Notes under the pieces: model-generated | Seen by the model: only the letters and a program-made list of their open reading frames with translations | Told to the model about the DNA's origin: nothing | Databases searched by the model: none | NCBI RefSeq assembly: GCF_002272015.1 | Contig: NZ_NPBY01000013.1 | Coordinates: 1 to 64,000, forward strand | Direction of reading: 5' to 3' | Source: Paenibacillus campinasensis | GTDB taxonomy: Bacteria > Bacillota > Bacilli > Paenibacillales > Paenibacillaceae | Length of the DNA stretch: 64,000 bases | Translations under genes and position numbers: made by a program | In this document: in pieces, positions 15,349-24,755 of the stretch | Numbering within the stretch: position 1 is the stretch's first letter | Layout: every line of letters starts with the position of its first letter

Positions 15349-18300
15349 ATGAGCTCTTTCGTGCATTTGCATGTGCATAGCGAATACAGCTTGCTCGATG
15401 GGGCGGCGCGTATTGGCGACCTGGTGCGTGAAGCGGCAGCGCTTGGGATGAAGTCGCTTGCCCTGACCGACCACGGGGTCATGTACGGCGCCGTTCCGTT
15501 TTATAAAGCATGTCTTGAACATGGCATCAAGCCGATCATCGGCTGCGAGGCCTATATAACGGCCGGATCGCGCAAGGAGCGGGGAAGCCGCAAGGATCAG
15601 CCGATCTATCATTTGATTCTGCTGGCGAAGAACAATACCGGTTATCGCAACCTGATGAAGCTGATCTCGATCGGCCATCTGGAGGGCTTTCATTACAAGC
15701 CGCGAATCGATATGGAGGCGTTGGCGGCTCACAGCGAGGGGATTGTATGCCTGAGCGCCTGCCTTGGCGGGGAGGTGCCGCAGCACCTGCTGCATGGCCG
15801 GGAAGCGGAGGCGAAGGCGGCTGCGCTTCGTTACCAGGCGATCTTCGGCTCCGATTTCTATCTGGAGCTTCAGGATCACGGGATGCCGGAGCAGAAGCGG
15901 GTCAATCCGCAGCTGATCGCGCTTGCCCGCGAGACGGGCATTGCTCTCGTGGCAACCAACGATGTTCATTACCTGACCGCTGCCGATGCGGAGGTCCAGG
16001 ACATGCTCATCTGTATCGGAACCGGCAAAACGGTGCAGGACGAGGACCGGCTGCAGATGACGACCAATCAGCTGTATCTGAAGAGCGCGGAGGAGATGGG
16101 CCGCCTGTTTCCCCATGTCCCGGAAGCGATGGAGAACACGCTTCTGATCGCGGAGCAGTGCAACGTGGAGCTTAAGTTCGGGCAGTCGATTTTGCCCGAA
16201 TACCGGCCGCTGCCTGAAGGAAAGAGCGCATCCGACTATCTCCGCGAGCTGTGTTATGCGGGGCTGAAGGAGCGCTATGAGGGCAGTGAGCGCTGGGCGT
16301 CCGAGGAGCTGCGCAGTGAGCTTGAGCAGCGGCTTGCGTACGAGCTGGGCGTTATCGACAGCATGGGTTTCAGCGACTATTTCCTGATCGTATGGGATTT
16401 CATCGCCTATGCGCACCGGCATCATATTGCCGTCGGTCCGGGCCGGGGCTCGTCGGCGGGCAGCCTGGTTGCTTACACCTTGCGCATTACGAATGTGGAC
16501 CCGATGAAATACCGGCTGCTCTTCGAGCGCTTCCTGAATCCGGAGCGGGTGACCATGCCGGATATCGATATTGACTTCAGCGACGAGCGCCGGGACGAGG
16601 TGATTGACTATGTCGTCCAGAAATACGGCAGGGAGCATGTCGCCCAAATCATTACGTTTGGCACGATGGCTGCCCGGGCCGCCGTCCGGGATGTGGGCCG
16701 GGCGCTGAACGTGCCGTTTGGCGACGTTGACAAGACGGCGAAGCTGATTCCCGGACATCTCGGGATCAGCATCGCCAGGGCGCTTGAGGAGAGTCCGCAG
16801 CTGAAGGAGCAGTATGACACGAACCGGCGGATTCGCGAGTTAATCGACATGGCGATGAAGGTGGAAGGCATGCCTCGCCATGCTTCGACGCATGCGGCCG
16901 GCGTTGTCATATCGCGCGATCCGCTGACTGATGCGGTGCCGCTGCAGGAAGGCAGCGAGACGACCGCGCTGACGCAGTACTCGATGGAGCATCTTGAGGC
17001 CATCGGGCTGCTCAAGATGGATTTTCTCGGCCTGCGGACATTGTCGATTATCGAACGAACGATGCGATGGATCGCCGAGCTGACAGGAGCGGCTCCCGAT
17101 TTCGGCACGGTGCCGGATGACGACAGCCGCACCTATGAAATGCTGGGACGCGGAGAGACGACGGGCGTATTTCAGCTGGAATCCCCGGGCATGCGGCGGG
17201 TGCTGAAGGAGCTGAAGCCGTCCTCCTTCGAGGATATCGTCTCCGTGAACGCCCTGTACCGGCCGGGTCCGATGGAGTTCATTCCGAAGTTCATTCAGGC
17301 GAAGCATGGCCTGATTGAGCCGGAATATCCACATGAGGATCTGATTCCGATTCTGGCCGATACGTACGGCATCATCGTCTACCAGGAGCAGATTATGCAG
17401 ATCGCTTCGAAGATGGCCGGATTTTCGCTGGGCGAAGCGGATTTGCTGCGCCGGGCAGTTTCCAAGAAGAAGCGGGAGGTGCTGGACCGCGAGCGCAGCC
17501 ATTTTGTGTCCGGAAGCGCTGGACTGGGATATACCGAAGAGGAAGCGAACCGCGTCTATGATATGATTGTGCGCTTCGCCGATTACGGGTTCCCGCGCGC
17601 GCACGCGGCTGCATACGGCGTGCTGGCCTTTCAGACCGCATATCTGAAGGCGCATTATCCGGTGCCGTTCATGGCATCGATGCTGACCGCCGTCATGGGC
17701 AGCCACCGAAAGGTGGCGGAATATGTCGTTGAGGCGCGGCGGATGAACATTGACGTGATGCCGCCGGATGTCAATGAGAGCGGGGCTTATTTCACCCCGG
17801 TATCGCTTGAACGTTCGGAGGCGGAGGGTGCTGGCCGCCCCGCTGGTATCCGTTTCGGTCTGGCGGCGATCAAGAACGTCGGCACGCAGGCGGTCGAGAC
17901 GATTGTGGAGACCCGGAAGGACAAGCCGTATGAGAGTCTTGTCGATTTCTGCCGCCGGGTCGACCTGCGGGTATGCAATAAGCGGGTCATTGAATCGCTT
18001 ATTCAGGCTGGAGCCTTTGACACGCTGCCGGGACATCGCGCGCAGCTTGTGGCGATGCTCGATGAAACGGTGGAGGCCGCTCTGAAGTGGAAGAAGGAGC
18101 GGGATGATCTGCAGATTCAGCTGTTTGACTTTGTGGAGACGCCGAATTGGGAGATCGAATATCCTGATATTCCGCCGTACTCTGCCGGGCAGCAGCTGGA
18201 GTTCGAACGCGAGCTGCTCGGCATGTATTTGTCGGGCCATCCGCTGGACGGCTATGAGGAAGTCCTCGAGCAGACGGGTGCGGACCGGCTGATGGATCTC

Positions 18301-19032
18301 CATGAAGGGGAGGACGAGTCGCTTGTGACGGTAGCCGCCATGGTCGTTTCCCTCAAAACGATTACGACCAAGCAAGGCAAAGCGATGGCCTTCATGCAGT
18401 GCGAAGACCAGATCGAGCGCAGCGAAGTGGTGCTGTTCCCGGAGGTGTGGAAGCGAAGCGCGCACCTGATCGAGAAGGGGGCGCTGCTTGCCATTCGGGC
18501 CAAGCTTCAGCACCAGGACGAGGGCTTCAAGCTGCTGGCCGAGGAAGTGGCGCAGCTGAGCCCCGAGTCGCTGCAGCAGCTGGCCCGCCGCGGCAAGACT
18601 CGCCGCACCGGCGCTGCGGCGAAGCCGCCGGCCGCAGGCAGCGGGGCTGCCGCGGCGTCGGCGGCCCGGGTGCTCCCGGCGGAGCGCGCCGCCGGGCCGG
18701 AGCGTGCGGCGGCGGCAGGAGCGGGGCCGGGGCCTGCGCCGGGCAGCGCCGCGCCGCGCGCGGCAGAGGGCAGCGCCGCTGGAGCGGCGGGCCGGGCGCG
18801 GACGGAGCAGCGCGTGTTCGTCAAGATCACGGCGGATGCGGAAAAGCCCGAGCTGCTGACACAGCTGAAGCGTCTGCTCCAGGAGCATCCGGGTCCTGTC
18901 GCGACCGTGCTCTTCTATGAGCGAAGCCAGAAGGTGTTAGCTTTAAGCGAGGCGTACCGCATCAAGCCTTCGCCGGAGCTGTTCGGCCATATCGAGCGCA
19001 TGTTCGGCGCCGATACCGTCAAGGTGCGATGA
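15349..19032 (+). CDS. dnaE: DNA polymerase III alpha subunit DnaE
   Basis: The 1227-residue replicative polymerase of the DnaE family extends lagging-strand primers in Gram-positives alongside PolC. The PHP domain begins at once (HLHVHSEYSLLDG). The catalytic aspartates sit in PDIDIDFSDERR (D405, D407, D409), with GPGRGSSAGSLVAY as the nearby phosphate-binding loop and FPRAHAAAYG downstream. A helix-hairpin-helix region lies near 890-950 and an OB-fold near 990-1080. Residues about 1081-1158 are an unusual Ala/Pro/Gly-rich linker before a conserved C-terminal segment (ITADAEKPELLTQLKRLL). Most family members are about 1100-1200 residues, so the linker explains the extra length. RBS AAAGGAAGG precedes the ATG. 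Confidence 0.97.
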   Translation: MSSFVHLHVHSEYSLLDGAARIGDLVREAAALGMKSLALTDHGVMYGAVPFYKACLEHGIKPIIGCEAYITAGSRKERGSRKDQPIYHLILLAKNNTGYRNLMKLISIGHLEGFHYKPRIDMEALAAHSEGIVCLSACLGGEVPQHLLHGREAEAKAAALRYQAIFGSDFYLELQDHGMPEQKRVNPQLIALARETGIALVATNDVHYLTAADAEVQDMLICIGTGKTVQDEDRLQMTTNQLYLKSAEEMGRLFPHVPEAMENTLLIAEQCNVELKFGQSILPEYRPLPEGKSASDYLRELCYAGLKERYEGSERWASEELRSELEQRLAYELGVIDSMGFSDYFLIVWDFIAYAHRHHIAVGPGRGSSAGSLVAYTLRITNVDPMKYRLLFERFLNPERVTMPDIDIDFSDERRDEVIDYVVQKYGREHVAQIITFGTMAARAAVRDVGRALNVPFGDVDKTAKLIPGHLGISIARALEESPQLKEQYDTNRRIRELIDMAMKVEGMPRHASTHAAGVVISRDPLTDAVPLQEGSETTALTQYSMEHLEAIGLLKMDFLGLRTLSIIERTMRWIAELTGAAPDFGTVPDDDSRTYEMLGRGETTGVFQLESPGMRRVLKELKPSSFEDIVSVNALYRPGPMEFIPKFIQAKHGLIEPEYPHEDLIPILADTYGIIVYQEQIMQIASKMAGFSLGEADLLRRAVSKKKREVLDRERSHFVSGSAGLGYTEEEANRVYDMIVRFADYGFPRAHAAAYGVLAFQTAYLKAHYPVPFMASMLTAVMGSHRKVAEYVVEARRMNIDVMPPDVNESGAYFTPVSLERSEAEGAGRPAGIRFGLAAIKNVGTQAVETIVETRKDKPYESLVDFCRRVDLRVCNKRVIESLIQAGAFDTLPGHRAQLVAMLDETVEAALKWKKERDDLQIQLFDFVETPNWEIEYPDIPPYSAGQQLEFERELLGMYLSGHPLDGYEEVLEQTGADRLMDLHEGEDESLVTVAAMVVSLKTITTKQGKAMAFMQCEDQIERSEVVLFPEVWKRSAHLIEKGALLAIRAKLQHQDEGFKLLAEEVAQLSPESLQQLARRGKTRRTGAAAKPPAAGSGAAAASAARVLPAERAAGPERAAAAGAGPGPAPGSAAPRAAEGSAAGAAGRARTEQRVFVKITADAEKPELLTQLKRLLQEHPGPVATVLFYERSQKVLALSEAYRIKPSPELFGHIERMFGADTVKVR

Positions 19033-19192
19033 ATCAGCCTAGCGGTCATCTGATCTAAAATTGGGATGAACGTTTTGTCCCCCTCACGCATACAATTAGG
19101 ACACTACGGATAACTTGGCCGAGCGGCCCAGAACGTCCGGCAGACCCGGGCGCTGTCCTGCTTGCCCAAGTGTGTTGAGGGGGATTTAAGGA

Positions 19193-19678
19193 ATGTCAGC
19201 AGAGATGGCAGAACAAATGCTGCGTCGCCGGGGAGTGACAGTCAGTTCGATCGCCGACATCGTGTTTACACTGCAGCAGCGGTACCACCCGGCATTGACG
19301 ATGGCGCAATGCGAAGAGAGCGTGCGGGCCGTTCTGGGAAAAAGAGAGGTTCAGTATACGCTGTATACCGGGATTGCTCTTGATGAACTGGCGGAGAAGA
19401 AGCTGTTGCCCGAGCCCCTGCAGTCGATTATGGAGCAGGATGAGCCGCTGTATGGCGTAGATGAAACGATGGCTCTCGGGGTGACAAGCATCTACGGCAT
19501 GATCGGGCTGACCAGCTTCGGATATTTGGACAAGGAAAAAATTGGCGTAATCGAAATATTGAACTCCAGAAAGGACGGCATTCATGTGTTTCTGGACGAT
19601 CTGATCGCAGGCATCGCAGCCGCCGCATCGTCAAGAATCGCCCACCGCAACCCGGATGCTGTGAAGTATACGGATTAA
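19193..19678 (+). CDS. Phosphatidylglycerophosphatase A-like protein
   Basis: The 161-residue protein belongs to the PgpA superfamily in its soluble Bacillus form (YutG-like). It has RRRGVTVSSIADIVF, the helix YHPALTMAQCEESV, LYGVDETMALGVTSIYG, and the C-terminal VFLDDLIAGIAAAASSRIAH, in which the Asp pair and helix correspond to the conserved PgpA metal/active region. PgpA proper is a membrane enzyme removing phosphate from phosphatidylglycerophosphate. This version lacks clear membrane helices, so the physiological substrate is uncertain. RBS GAGGGGG lies upstream of the ATG. It is the first gene after dnaE. Confidence 0.75.
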   Translation: MSAEMAEQMLRRRGVTVSSIADIVFTLQQRYHPALTMAQCEESVRAVLGKREVQYTLYTGIALDELAEKKLLPEPLQSIMEQDEPLYGVDETMALGVTSIYGMIGLTSFGYLDKEKIGVIEILNSRKDGIHVFLDDLIAGIAAAASSRIAHRNPDAVKYTD

Positions 19679-19743
19679 CGAGAGAACGGTCTTATCCCGT
19701 TCCGTTGGAAGAAGAAGAGCCCTTCAGCCCCCTTCTCTCTTTG

Positions 19744-19772
19744 TTGAGCTAAAAACTGAAGTATGTTATCAT
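19744..19772 (+). promoter_or_regulatory. Sigma-A promoter candidate ahead of the small ORF and accDA
   Basis: TTGAGC, 17 bases and TATCAT fit a vegetative promoter (four and five of six matches), 61 bases before the start at 19833. Confidence 0.4.
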
Positions 19773-19832
19773 TATCCATTATATCGGCTCAGGATATGCC
19801 TGTGAAAGCGAGATTAGGGGGATCTGAAAGGC

Positions 19833-20021
19833 ATGTGGACGGTTATCTATATTGCGCCGACGGCTAAGATGGCGGAAATGATTAAAACCAGACTGACGGA
19901 AGAAGGTTTTTTGGTTAAGAGCCGTCCTGTGAATCTTTCCAAACAGCAGTTTGAGATTTTGGTACCCTCCGGTGAGCTTGAGGAAGTACAGGAAGTATTA
20001 AATTCGATATTGCACCCCTAG
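19833..20021 (+). CDS. Small DUF2007-like protein
   Basis: The 62-residue protein MWTVIYIAPTAKMAEMIK then LTEEGFLVKSRPVN and FEILVPSGELEEVQEVL has a beta-alpha-beta-beta-alpha pattern like a ferredoxin-fold or ACT-like DUF2007 domain. RBS GGGGGATC is upstream. It lies 95 bases before accD and may be cotranscribed with it. Its function is unknown, and nothing in the sequence ties it to fatty-acid synthesis beyond position. Confidence 0.65.
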   Translation: MWTVIYIAPTAKMAEMIKTRLTEEGFLVKSRPVNLSKQQFEILVPSGELEEVQEVLNSILHP

Positions 20022-20115
20022 TTTTTTGAAAGGGTTACATAGCGAAGCAACAATTCGGGTCAGCGAATCGCTAGCGCGGGCGGCCATTCAAATCTACGGC
20101 TGAAGAGGTGTAGTT

Positions 20116-21006
20116 GTGTTTAAAGATCTGTTTCAGAAAAAAAGGAAATACGCAACCATCCCATCAGAACGACTGGGGACGGCAGGGCAGCAGGAAGGCG
20201 AACGCCCAAAGCGCGAAATACCAGAAGGTTTGATGAACAAATGTGTCAAATGCGGCACAATTCAATACAGCAAGGAACTTGAAAAAAATCTGAAGGTATG
20301 TCAGGAATGCGGCCATCATATGCGTTTGAACGCTTTGGAACGGATTCAAATGACGCTGGATGAGACAGGCTTCGAGGAGTTTGACGCCGATATGATCTCC
20401 GTGGACCCTCTCCAGTTCCCTGGCTATGCCGTCAAGCTGGAGCAGCAGAAGATGAAATCGGGACTTCGGGAAGCGGTCATTACCGGACAAGGCTCGATTC
20501 TTGGACAGCCTGTCGTCGTTGCGGTGATGAGCTTTGATTTCTTCACGGGCAGCATGGGGTCGGTTGTCGGTGAGAAAATAACACGCGCCATTGAAACGGC
20601 AACGGAAAAGCGCTTGCCGCTTATTATTTTCTCCACATCGGGCGGAGCCCGGATGCAGGAGAGCATCCTCAGTCTGATGCAGATGGCCAAAACCAGCGCC
20701 GCCCTGGCCAGATTCAATGAACTGGGCGGGCTTTATATTTCGGTTATTACCGATCCGACCACCGGCGGTGTATCGGCGAGCTTTGCGACGCTTGGCGACA
20801 TCAACATCGCCGAGCCGGGCGCAGTATTCGGCTTTGCCGGCCGGATCGTGATTGAACAGACCATTCGCCAGAAGCTGCCGGATGATTTCCAGACGGCGGA
20901 GTTCAACCTTGCGCATGGTCAGCTTGACATGGTTGTTCATCGAAAAGACATGCGTTCCACGCTCGGTAAATTGCTGGATATGCATGCCGTGAAAGGGGGA
21001 TTTTGA
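20116..21006 (+). CDS. accD: Acetyl-CoA carboxylase carboxyltransferase subunit beta
   Basis: The 296-residue beta subunit begins at GTG behind GAGGTG. The N-terminal four-cysteine zinc ribbon C43-x2-C46 ... C62-x2-C65 (KCVKCG, VCQECG) is complete. The carboxyltransferase crotonase fold follows, with [19 protein letters not shown] and [14 protein letters not shown] forming the oxyanion holes and [17 protein letters not shown]. With AccA it moves carboxyl from biotin-BCCP to acetyl-CoA, giving malonyl-CoA for fatty-acid synthesis. The stop overlaps the accA start (TGATG), so the two subunits are translationally coupled and made in equal amounts. Confidence 0.97.
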   Translation: MFKDLFQKKRKYATIPSERLGTAGQQEGERPKREIPEGLMNKCVKCGTIQYSKELEKNLKVCQECGHHMRLNALERIQMTLDETGFEEFDADMISVDPLQFPGYAVKLEQQKMKSGLREAVITGQGSILGQPVVVAVMSFDFFTGSMGSVVGEKITRAIETATEKRLPLIIFSTSGGARMQESILSLMQMAKTSAALARFNELGGLYISVITDPTTGGVSASFATLGDINIAEPGAVFGFAGRIVIEQTIRQKLPDDFQTAEFNLAHGQLDMVVHRKDMRSTLGKLLDMHAVKGGF

Positions 21007-22007
21007 TGTCAGGCGAACTGCCTTTTGAAATGCCTCTGGCAGAGATGCGCAAGAAGATCGAAGAGCTGGAACAGTTCGGTCAGGAGAAAGGGATCGATTT
21101 CACGGATGAAATCGCCCGTCTTGAAGAACGTTACAAGCGGTTGGAAGAGGAGATTTACTCCAACATTTCGCCTTCGCAGAAGATGCATTTGGCCCGTCAT
21201 CAGCAGCGGCCGACGTCGCTGGATTTGATTCAACTGATCTTTACCGATTTTATCGAGCTGCATGGAGACCGTCTGTACGGGGATGACCTGGCGGTTGTCG
21301 GCGGGCTTGCCAAGCTGAACGGTGTGCCCGTGACTGTGCTTGGCCAGCAGCGGGGCAAGGATACGAAGGATAACATTGCCCGCTTCTTCGGAAGCGCGCA
21401 TCCCGAAGGATTCCGCAAAGCGCTTCGCCTGATGCAGCAGGCGGACAAATTCCGTCGCCCGATCATTACGTTTATTGATACGAAGGGCGCATACCCTGGC
21501 AATACAGCTGAAGAGAGAGGTCAGTCCGAGGCGATCGCCCGCAATCTGCGGGAAATGTCATCGCTCGGGGTGCCTGTTGTTTGTGTGGTCATCGGCGAAG
21601 GTGGAAGCGGCGGTGCTCTTGCGATGGCAGTAGGCAACCGTGTGCTGATGCTGGAGCATGCGATCTACTCGGTCATTTCCCCGAACGGGGCTGCATCGAT
21701 TCTGTGGAAGGACGCCTCAAAGGCAGACCAGGCTGCGGAAGCGATGAAAATTACCGCACAGGATCTGTTGAAGATGGAAGTGATCGAGGAGATTATTCCG
21801 GAGCCCAAAGGCGGAGCCCATAAGAATTATGAAGAAACGGCCGAGTCCATTCGCAGTGCGCTTCTGCGCCATTTGTCCGAGCTGTCGGGCATGGATGCCT
21901 GCGAGCTGAAGGAAGACCGGTACCGCAAATTCCGCAAGATCGGCGAATTTGAGGTGGCGGCAAGCGAGCCGATCGAGCAGCAGGACGAGCAGGATGCCGT
22001 GCTGTAG
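21006..22007 (+). CDS. accA: Acetyl-CoA carboxylase carboxyltransferase subunit alpha
   Basis: The 333-residue alpha subunit starts at the ATG at 21006, overlapping the accD stop by one base, with AAGGGGGA as ribosome site. The N-terminal coiled region ([33 protein letters not shown]) precedes the crotonase-like domain with [45 protein letters not shown] and [16 protein letters not shown]. It completes the heterotetrameric carboxyltransferase. In B. subtilis pfkA follows accA; here pyk follows directly after about 140 bases and no phosphofructokinase gene is present. Confidence 0.97.
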   Translation: MSGELPFEMPLAEMRKKIEELEQFGQEKGIDFTDEIARLEERYKRLEEEIYSNISPSQKMHLARHQQRPTSLDLIQLIFTDFIELHGDRLYGDDLAVVGGLAKLNGVPVTVLGQQRGKDTKDNIARFFGSAHPEGFRKALRLMQQADKFRRPIITFIDTKGAYPGNTAEERGQSEAIARNLREMSSLGVPVVCVVIGEGGSGGALAMAVGNRVLMLEHAIYSVISPNGAASILWKDASKADQAAEAMKITAQDLLKMEVIEEIIPEPKGGAHKNYEETAESIRSALLRHLSELSGMDACELKEDRYRKFRKIGEFEVAASEPIEQQDEQDAVL

Positions 22008-22145
22008 CTGCTTTTTTATTCAGCATAAAGATGAAGATATTCGGATGATATGACAAAGTTCCTATACAAACGAGTCATTTTGTAGTAAATTTAGTTGTTG
22101 GAAAAAGAGATATAGAGACCCTTGAAAAAAACGGAGGAAACCCAA

Positions 22146-23570
22146 ATGCGCAAAACGAAAATTGTATGTACCATCGGTCCTTCCAGTGAATCGTTGGAAA
22201 ACACCAAGAAGCTCATTATGGCTGGCATGAACGTGGCTCGTCTGAACTTCTCCCACGGTGACTTCGAGGAGCATGGCAACCGGATCAAAACGATCCGCAA
22301 GGCTTGCGAAGAATTGAACAAAACGGTAGCAATCCTGCTTGACACGAAGGGACCGGAAATTCGTACCGGCAAGCTTGCGGTAGAGCCGATTGAGCTTGTG
22401 CAGGACGAGTATGTAACCTTGACAACCGAAGAAATTCTCGGAGACAAAAACCGGCTTTCCATCACGTACAAGGATCTGCCAAATGATGTTCAAGTTGGAT
22501 CTACGATTCTGATCGATGACGGTCTGATCGGTTTAACCGTAGTGGAGGTTCAAGGCACGGAAATCAGATGCCGCATTGTTAACGGCGGAACCATTAAGAG
22601 CAAAAAAGGCGTGAACGTTCCTGGCGTGTCCATCTCGCTTCCGGGCATTACCGACAAGGACGCCAACGATATCATTTTCGGGATCGAGCAGGGCATCGAT
22701 TTTATCGCGGCTTCCTTCGTTCGTAAAGCAAGCGACGTGCTTGAAATTCGCGAGCTGCTGAAAAAGCACAACGCAGAGCATATCCAAATCATTTCCAAAA
22801 TTGAAAATCAGGAAGGCGTGGACAATCTCGATGAGATTCTTGAGGTGTCCGACGGCCTGATGGTTGCCCGCGGGGACCTGGGCGTTGAGATTCCTGCAGA
22901 AGAAGTGCCGCTTGTACAAAAGCGCATGATCGAGAAATGTAACCTCGCCGGCAAGCCTGTCATTACAGCTACACAAATGCTGGATTCCATGCAGCGCAAC
23001 CCGCGTCCTACACGCGCTGAAGCGAGTGACGTGGCCAACGCTATCTTCGACGGAACCGATGCGATCATGCTGTCTGGCGAAACGGCTGCTGGTAAATATC
23101 CGGTGGAATCGGTGCTCACCATGTCCCGTATCGCTGAAAAAGCGGAGTCCGCACTGAGCTATCGTGAGATGTTCCTGAAGCAGCGCATTGCTCAGGAAAC
23201 GAGCGTAACCGAGGCGATCAGCCAATCGGTGGCCATCTCGGCGCTGGATCTTAATGCCAAAGCGATTATTTCGTCCACAGAGTCCGGCCACACGGCACGG
23301 ATGGTGTCCAAATATCGTCCTCAAGCACCAATTATCGCTGTAACTACGCAGGAGAGAACGCTGAGACGTCTTGCCCTGACTTGGGGCGTAACCCCGGTCA
23401 AAGGCGAAACCGCTACTTCCACGGACGAAATGTTCGAATATGCCCTTAAAGGCGGCATCAAATCCGGTCTTGTGAAGGAAGGCGACCTGGTTGTTATCAC
23501 GGCTGGCGTTCCGCTCGGTCGTTCCGGCTCGACGAACCTGCTGAAGGTTGAACAGGTTCCTGCACAATAA
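22146..23570 (+). CDS. pyk: Pyruvate kinase
   Basis: The 474-residue enzyme converts phosphoenolpyruvate and ADP to pyruvate and ATP. I start it at the ATG at 22146 because CGGAGGAAA lies directly upstream; an in-frame TTG eight codons earlier would overlap that site. Diagnostic parts are [44 protein letters not shown] (catalytic lysine region), [15 protein letters not shown] and [20 protein letters not shown]. The C-terminal domain ends at [17 protein letters not shown]. The extra PEP-utiliser-like tail of about 110 residues found on B. subtilis Pyk is absent. Confidence 0.97.
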   Translation: MRKTKIVCTIGPSSESLENTKKLIMAGMNVARLNFSHGDFEEHGNRIKTIRKACEELNKTVAILLDTKGPEIRTGKLAVEPIELVQDEYVTLTTEEILGDKNRLSITYKDLPNDVQVGSTILIDDGLIGLTVVEVQGTEIRCRIVNGGTIKSKKGVNVPGVSISLPGITDKDANDIIFGIEQGIDFIAASFVRKASDVLEIRELLKKHNAEHIQIISKIENQEGVDNLDEILEVSDGLMVARGDLGVEIPAEEVPLVQKRMIEKCNLAGKPVITATQMLDSMQRNPRPTRAEASDVANAIFDGTDAIMLSGETAAGKYPVESVLTMSRIAEKAESALSYREMFLKQRIAQETSVTEAISQSVAISALDLNAKAIISSTESGHTARMVSKYRPQAPIIAVTTQERTLRRLALTWGVTPVKGETATSTDEMFEYALKGGIKSGLVKEGDLVVITAGVPLGRSGSTNLLKVEQVPAQ

Positions 23571-23676
23571 TAGAACCGCAATCGATGATTACAATTTAGA
23601 TTTTGCATATAGAGCAAACAAGCAATGGACGAGTATCGGGCCATTGCTTTTTGCATAGATAAGGGGGCTTCATCTC

Positions 23677-24186
23677 GTGGGAGCTTCATCGGAACTACAG
23701 CTGAGCCGCTGGTTCAGCATCTCTATTCGGGTGCGTTATCAAGAAACGGATCAGATGGGCGTTGTATACCACGCCAACTACCTGAACTGGTTTGAGATCG
23801 GAAGAACGGCAATGATCAGGGAGCTGGGCTATTCGTACCGAGATATGGAAGAAGAAGGGTTGCTGCTGCCGGTGGTCGATCTGGATGTCCGTTATCGGAA
23901 GCCCGCCAAATATGACGATGTCGTTACGGTGTTCACGCGCATGAGTTCATTTTCTCCATTGCGAATAAACTATGAGTACGAAGTCCGCAACTTAAACGAG
24001 GCGGAACTCGCTCAGGTGCAATCGCTCCTTGAAGAGGGTGCGGCACAGCTTCCAGGGGAGCTGCTGGCTTCCGGGGCGACCCGGCATGTATGGCTGAATC
24101 AGGAGTGGAAAGCGGCCAGACTGGATAAAAGCTCGCCAAAGCTGTATGATGCATTAAGGAACACCCTTTTGGGGAGGAAGGAGTAA
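23677..24186 (+). CDS. Acyl-CoA thioesterase (4HBT/YbgC family)
   Basis: The 169-residue hotdog-fold protein carries the family signature YQETDQMGVVYHANYLNWFE, in which the Asp of ETDQMG and the tyrosine/histidine that follow line the active site. The strand and helix pattern (VVDLDVRYRKPAKYDD, LRINYEYEVRNL) agrees with YbgC-type thioesterases, which hydrolyse short or branched acyl-CoA. A divergent Gln/Glu-rich stretch at about 110-130 replaces the usual tight turn. Start GTG follows AAGGGGG. It is closely followed by fxsA, seven bases away. Confidence 0.85.
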   Translation: MGASSELQLSRWFSISIRVRYQETDQMGVVYHANYLNWFEIGRTAMIRELGYSYRDMEEEGLLLPVVDLDVRYRKPAKYDDVVTVFTRMSSFSPLRINYEYEVRNLNEAELAQVQSLLEEGAAQLPGELLASGATRHVWLNQEWKAARLDKSSPKLYDALRNTLLGRKE

Positions 24187-24192
24187 ACACTT

Positions 24193-24585
24193 ATGTGGAA
24201 ATGGATATTGGCGGCTATCATTTTCCTGCCTGCCATTGAAATATTCGGTTTTCAGTATGTCGCCGAGCAGGTTGGGGGAATGAACACGTTGCTTCTTACG
24301 CTCCTGACCTCTGCCATCGGTGTAGCCATGATGCGGTTCGAGGGCCGCAAAGCAATGGAGGATGCCAAGCTGAGAATGAACTCGGGGATGGTGCCGGGAT
24401 CATCGATGGCGGATGGGCTCTGTATATTTCTCGGCGGTATGCTGCTGATTCTGCCTGGATTCGTAACGGATATTATCGGCTTCACGATGGTATTTCCGCT
24501 GACCCGTCCTCTGTACAAACTATTGCTGCTCAAATGGCTGATGAAAAATATAAAAGACGGCAAAATTACGATTTTCCGCAGATAA
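24193..24585 (+). CDS. fxsA: FxsA family membrane protein
   Basis: The 130-residue membrane protein has hydrophobic segments at about 2-20, 30-50 and 74-100, with the family's short motifs PAIEIFGFQYVAEQVG, LLTSAIGVAMMRFEG and LCIFLGGMLLILPGFVTDI. E. coli FxsA is known for relieving phage exclusion; in Bacilli the gene (ytzA) sits between pyk and ytvI as here, and its cellular role is not established. RBS GGAAGGAG overlaps the end of the preceding thioesterase gene. Confidence 0.9.
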   Translation: MWKWILAAIIFLPAIEIFGFQYVAEQVGGMNTLLLTLLTSAIGVAMMRFEGRKAMEDAKLRMNSGMVPGSSMADGLCIFLGGMLLILPGFVTDIIGFTMVFPLTRPLYKLLLLKWLMKNIKDGKITIFRR

Positions 24586-24696
24586 TCGCATAGGCCGGGC
24601 TGTGAAGCTGCATCGCTATGGCGGGATACAGCGGCTAGCGGATGAATCTGCTGGATCACAAGAATCATGGTTTCCCCGTCAAGGGATAGAATAGCA

Positions 24697-24738
24697 AGGC
24701 CAGCCGAGCATGTTCGCATGCTCTGGCTGGCTTGTTTT
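24697..24738. terminator. Bidirectional terminator between fxsA and ytvI
   Basis: AGGCCAGCCGAGCATG, a TTCG tetraloop and CATGCTCTGGCTGGCTT form a nearly perfect 16-bp stem, followed by TGTTTTG on the plus strand. Confidence 0.88.
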
Positions 24739-24755
24739 GTTGGGATATGCACCCA

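Noticed and set aside
16840..18888. A 682-codon antisense frame within dnaE
   Set aside because: It mirrors dnaE codon bias, is Arg/His/Leu-rich, has no ribosome site, and dnaE is certain on the other strand.
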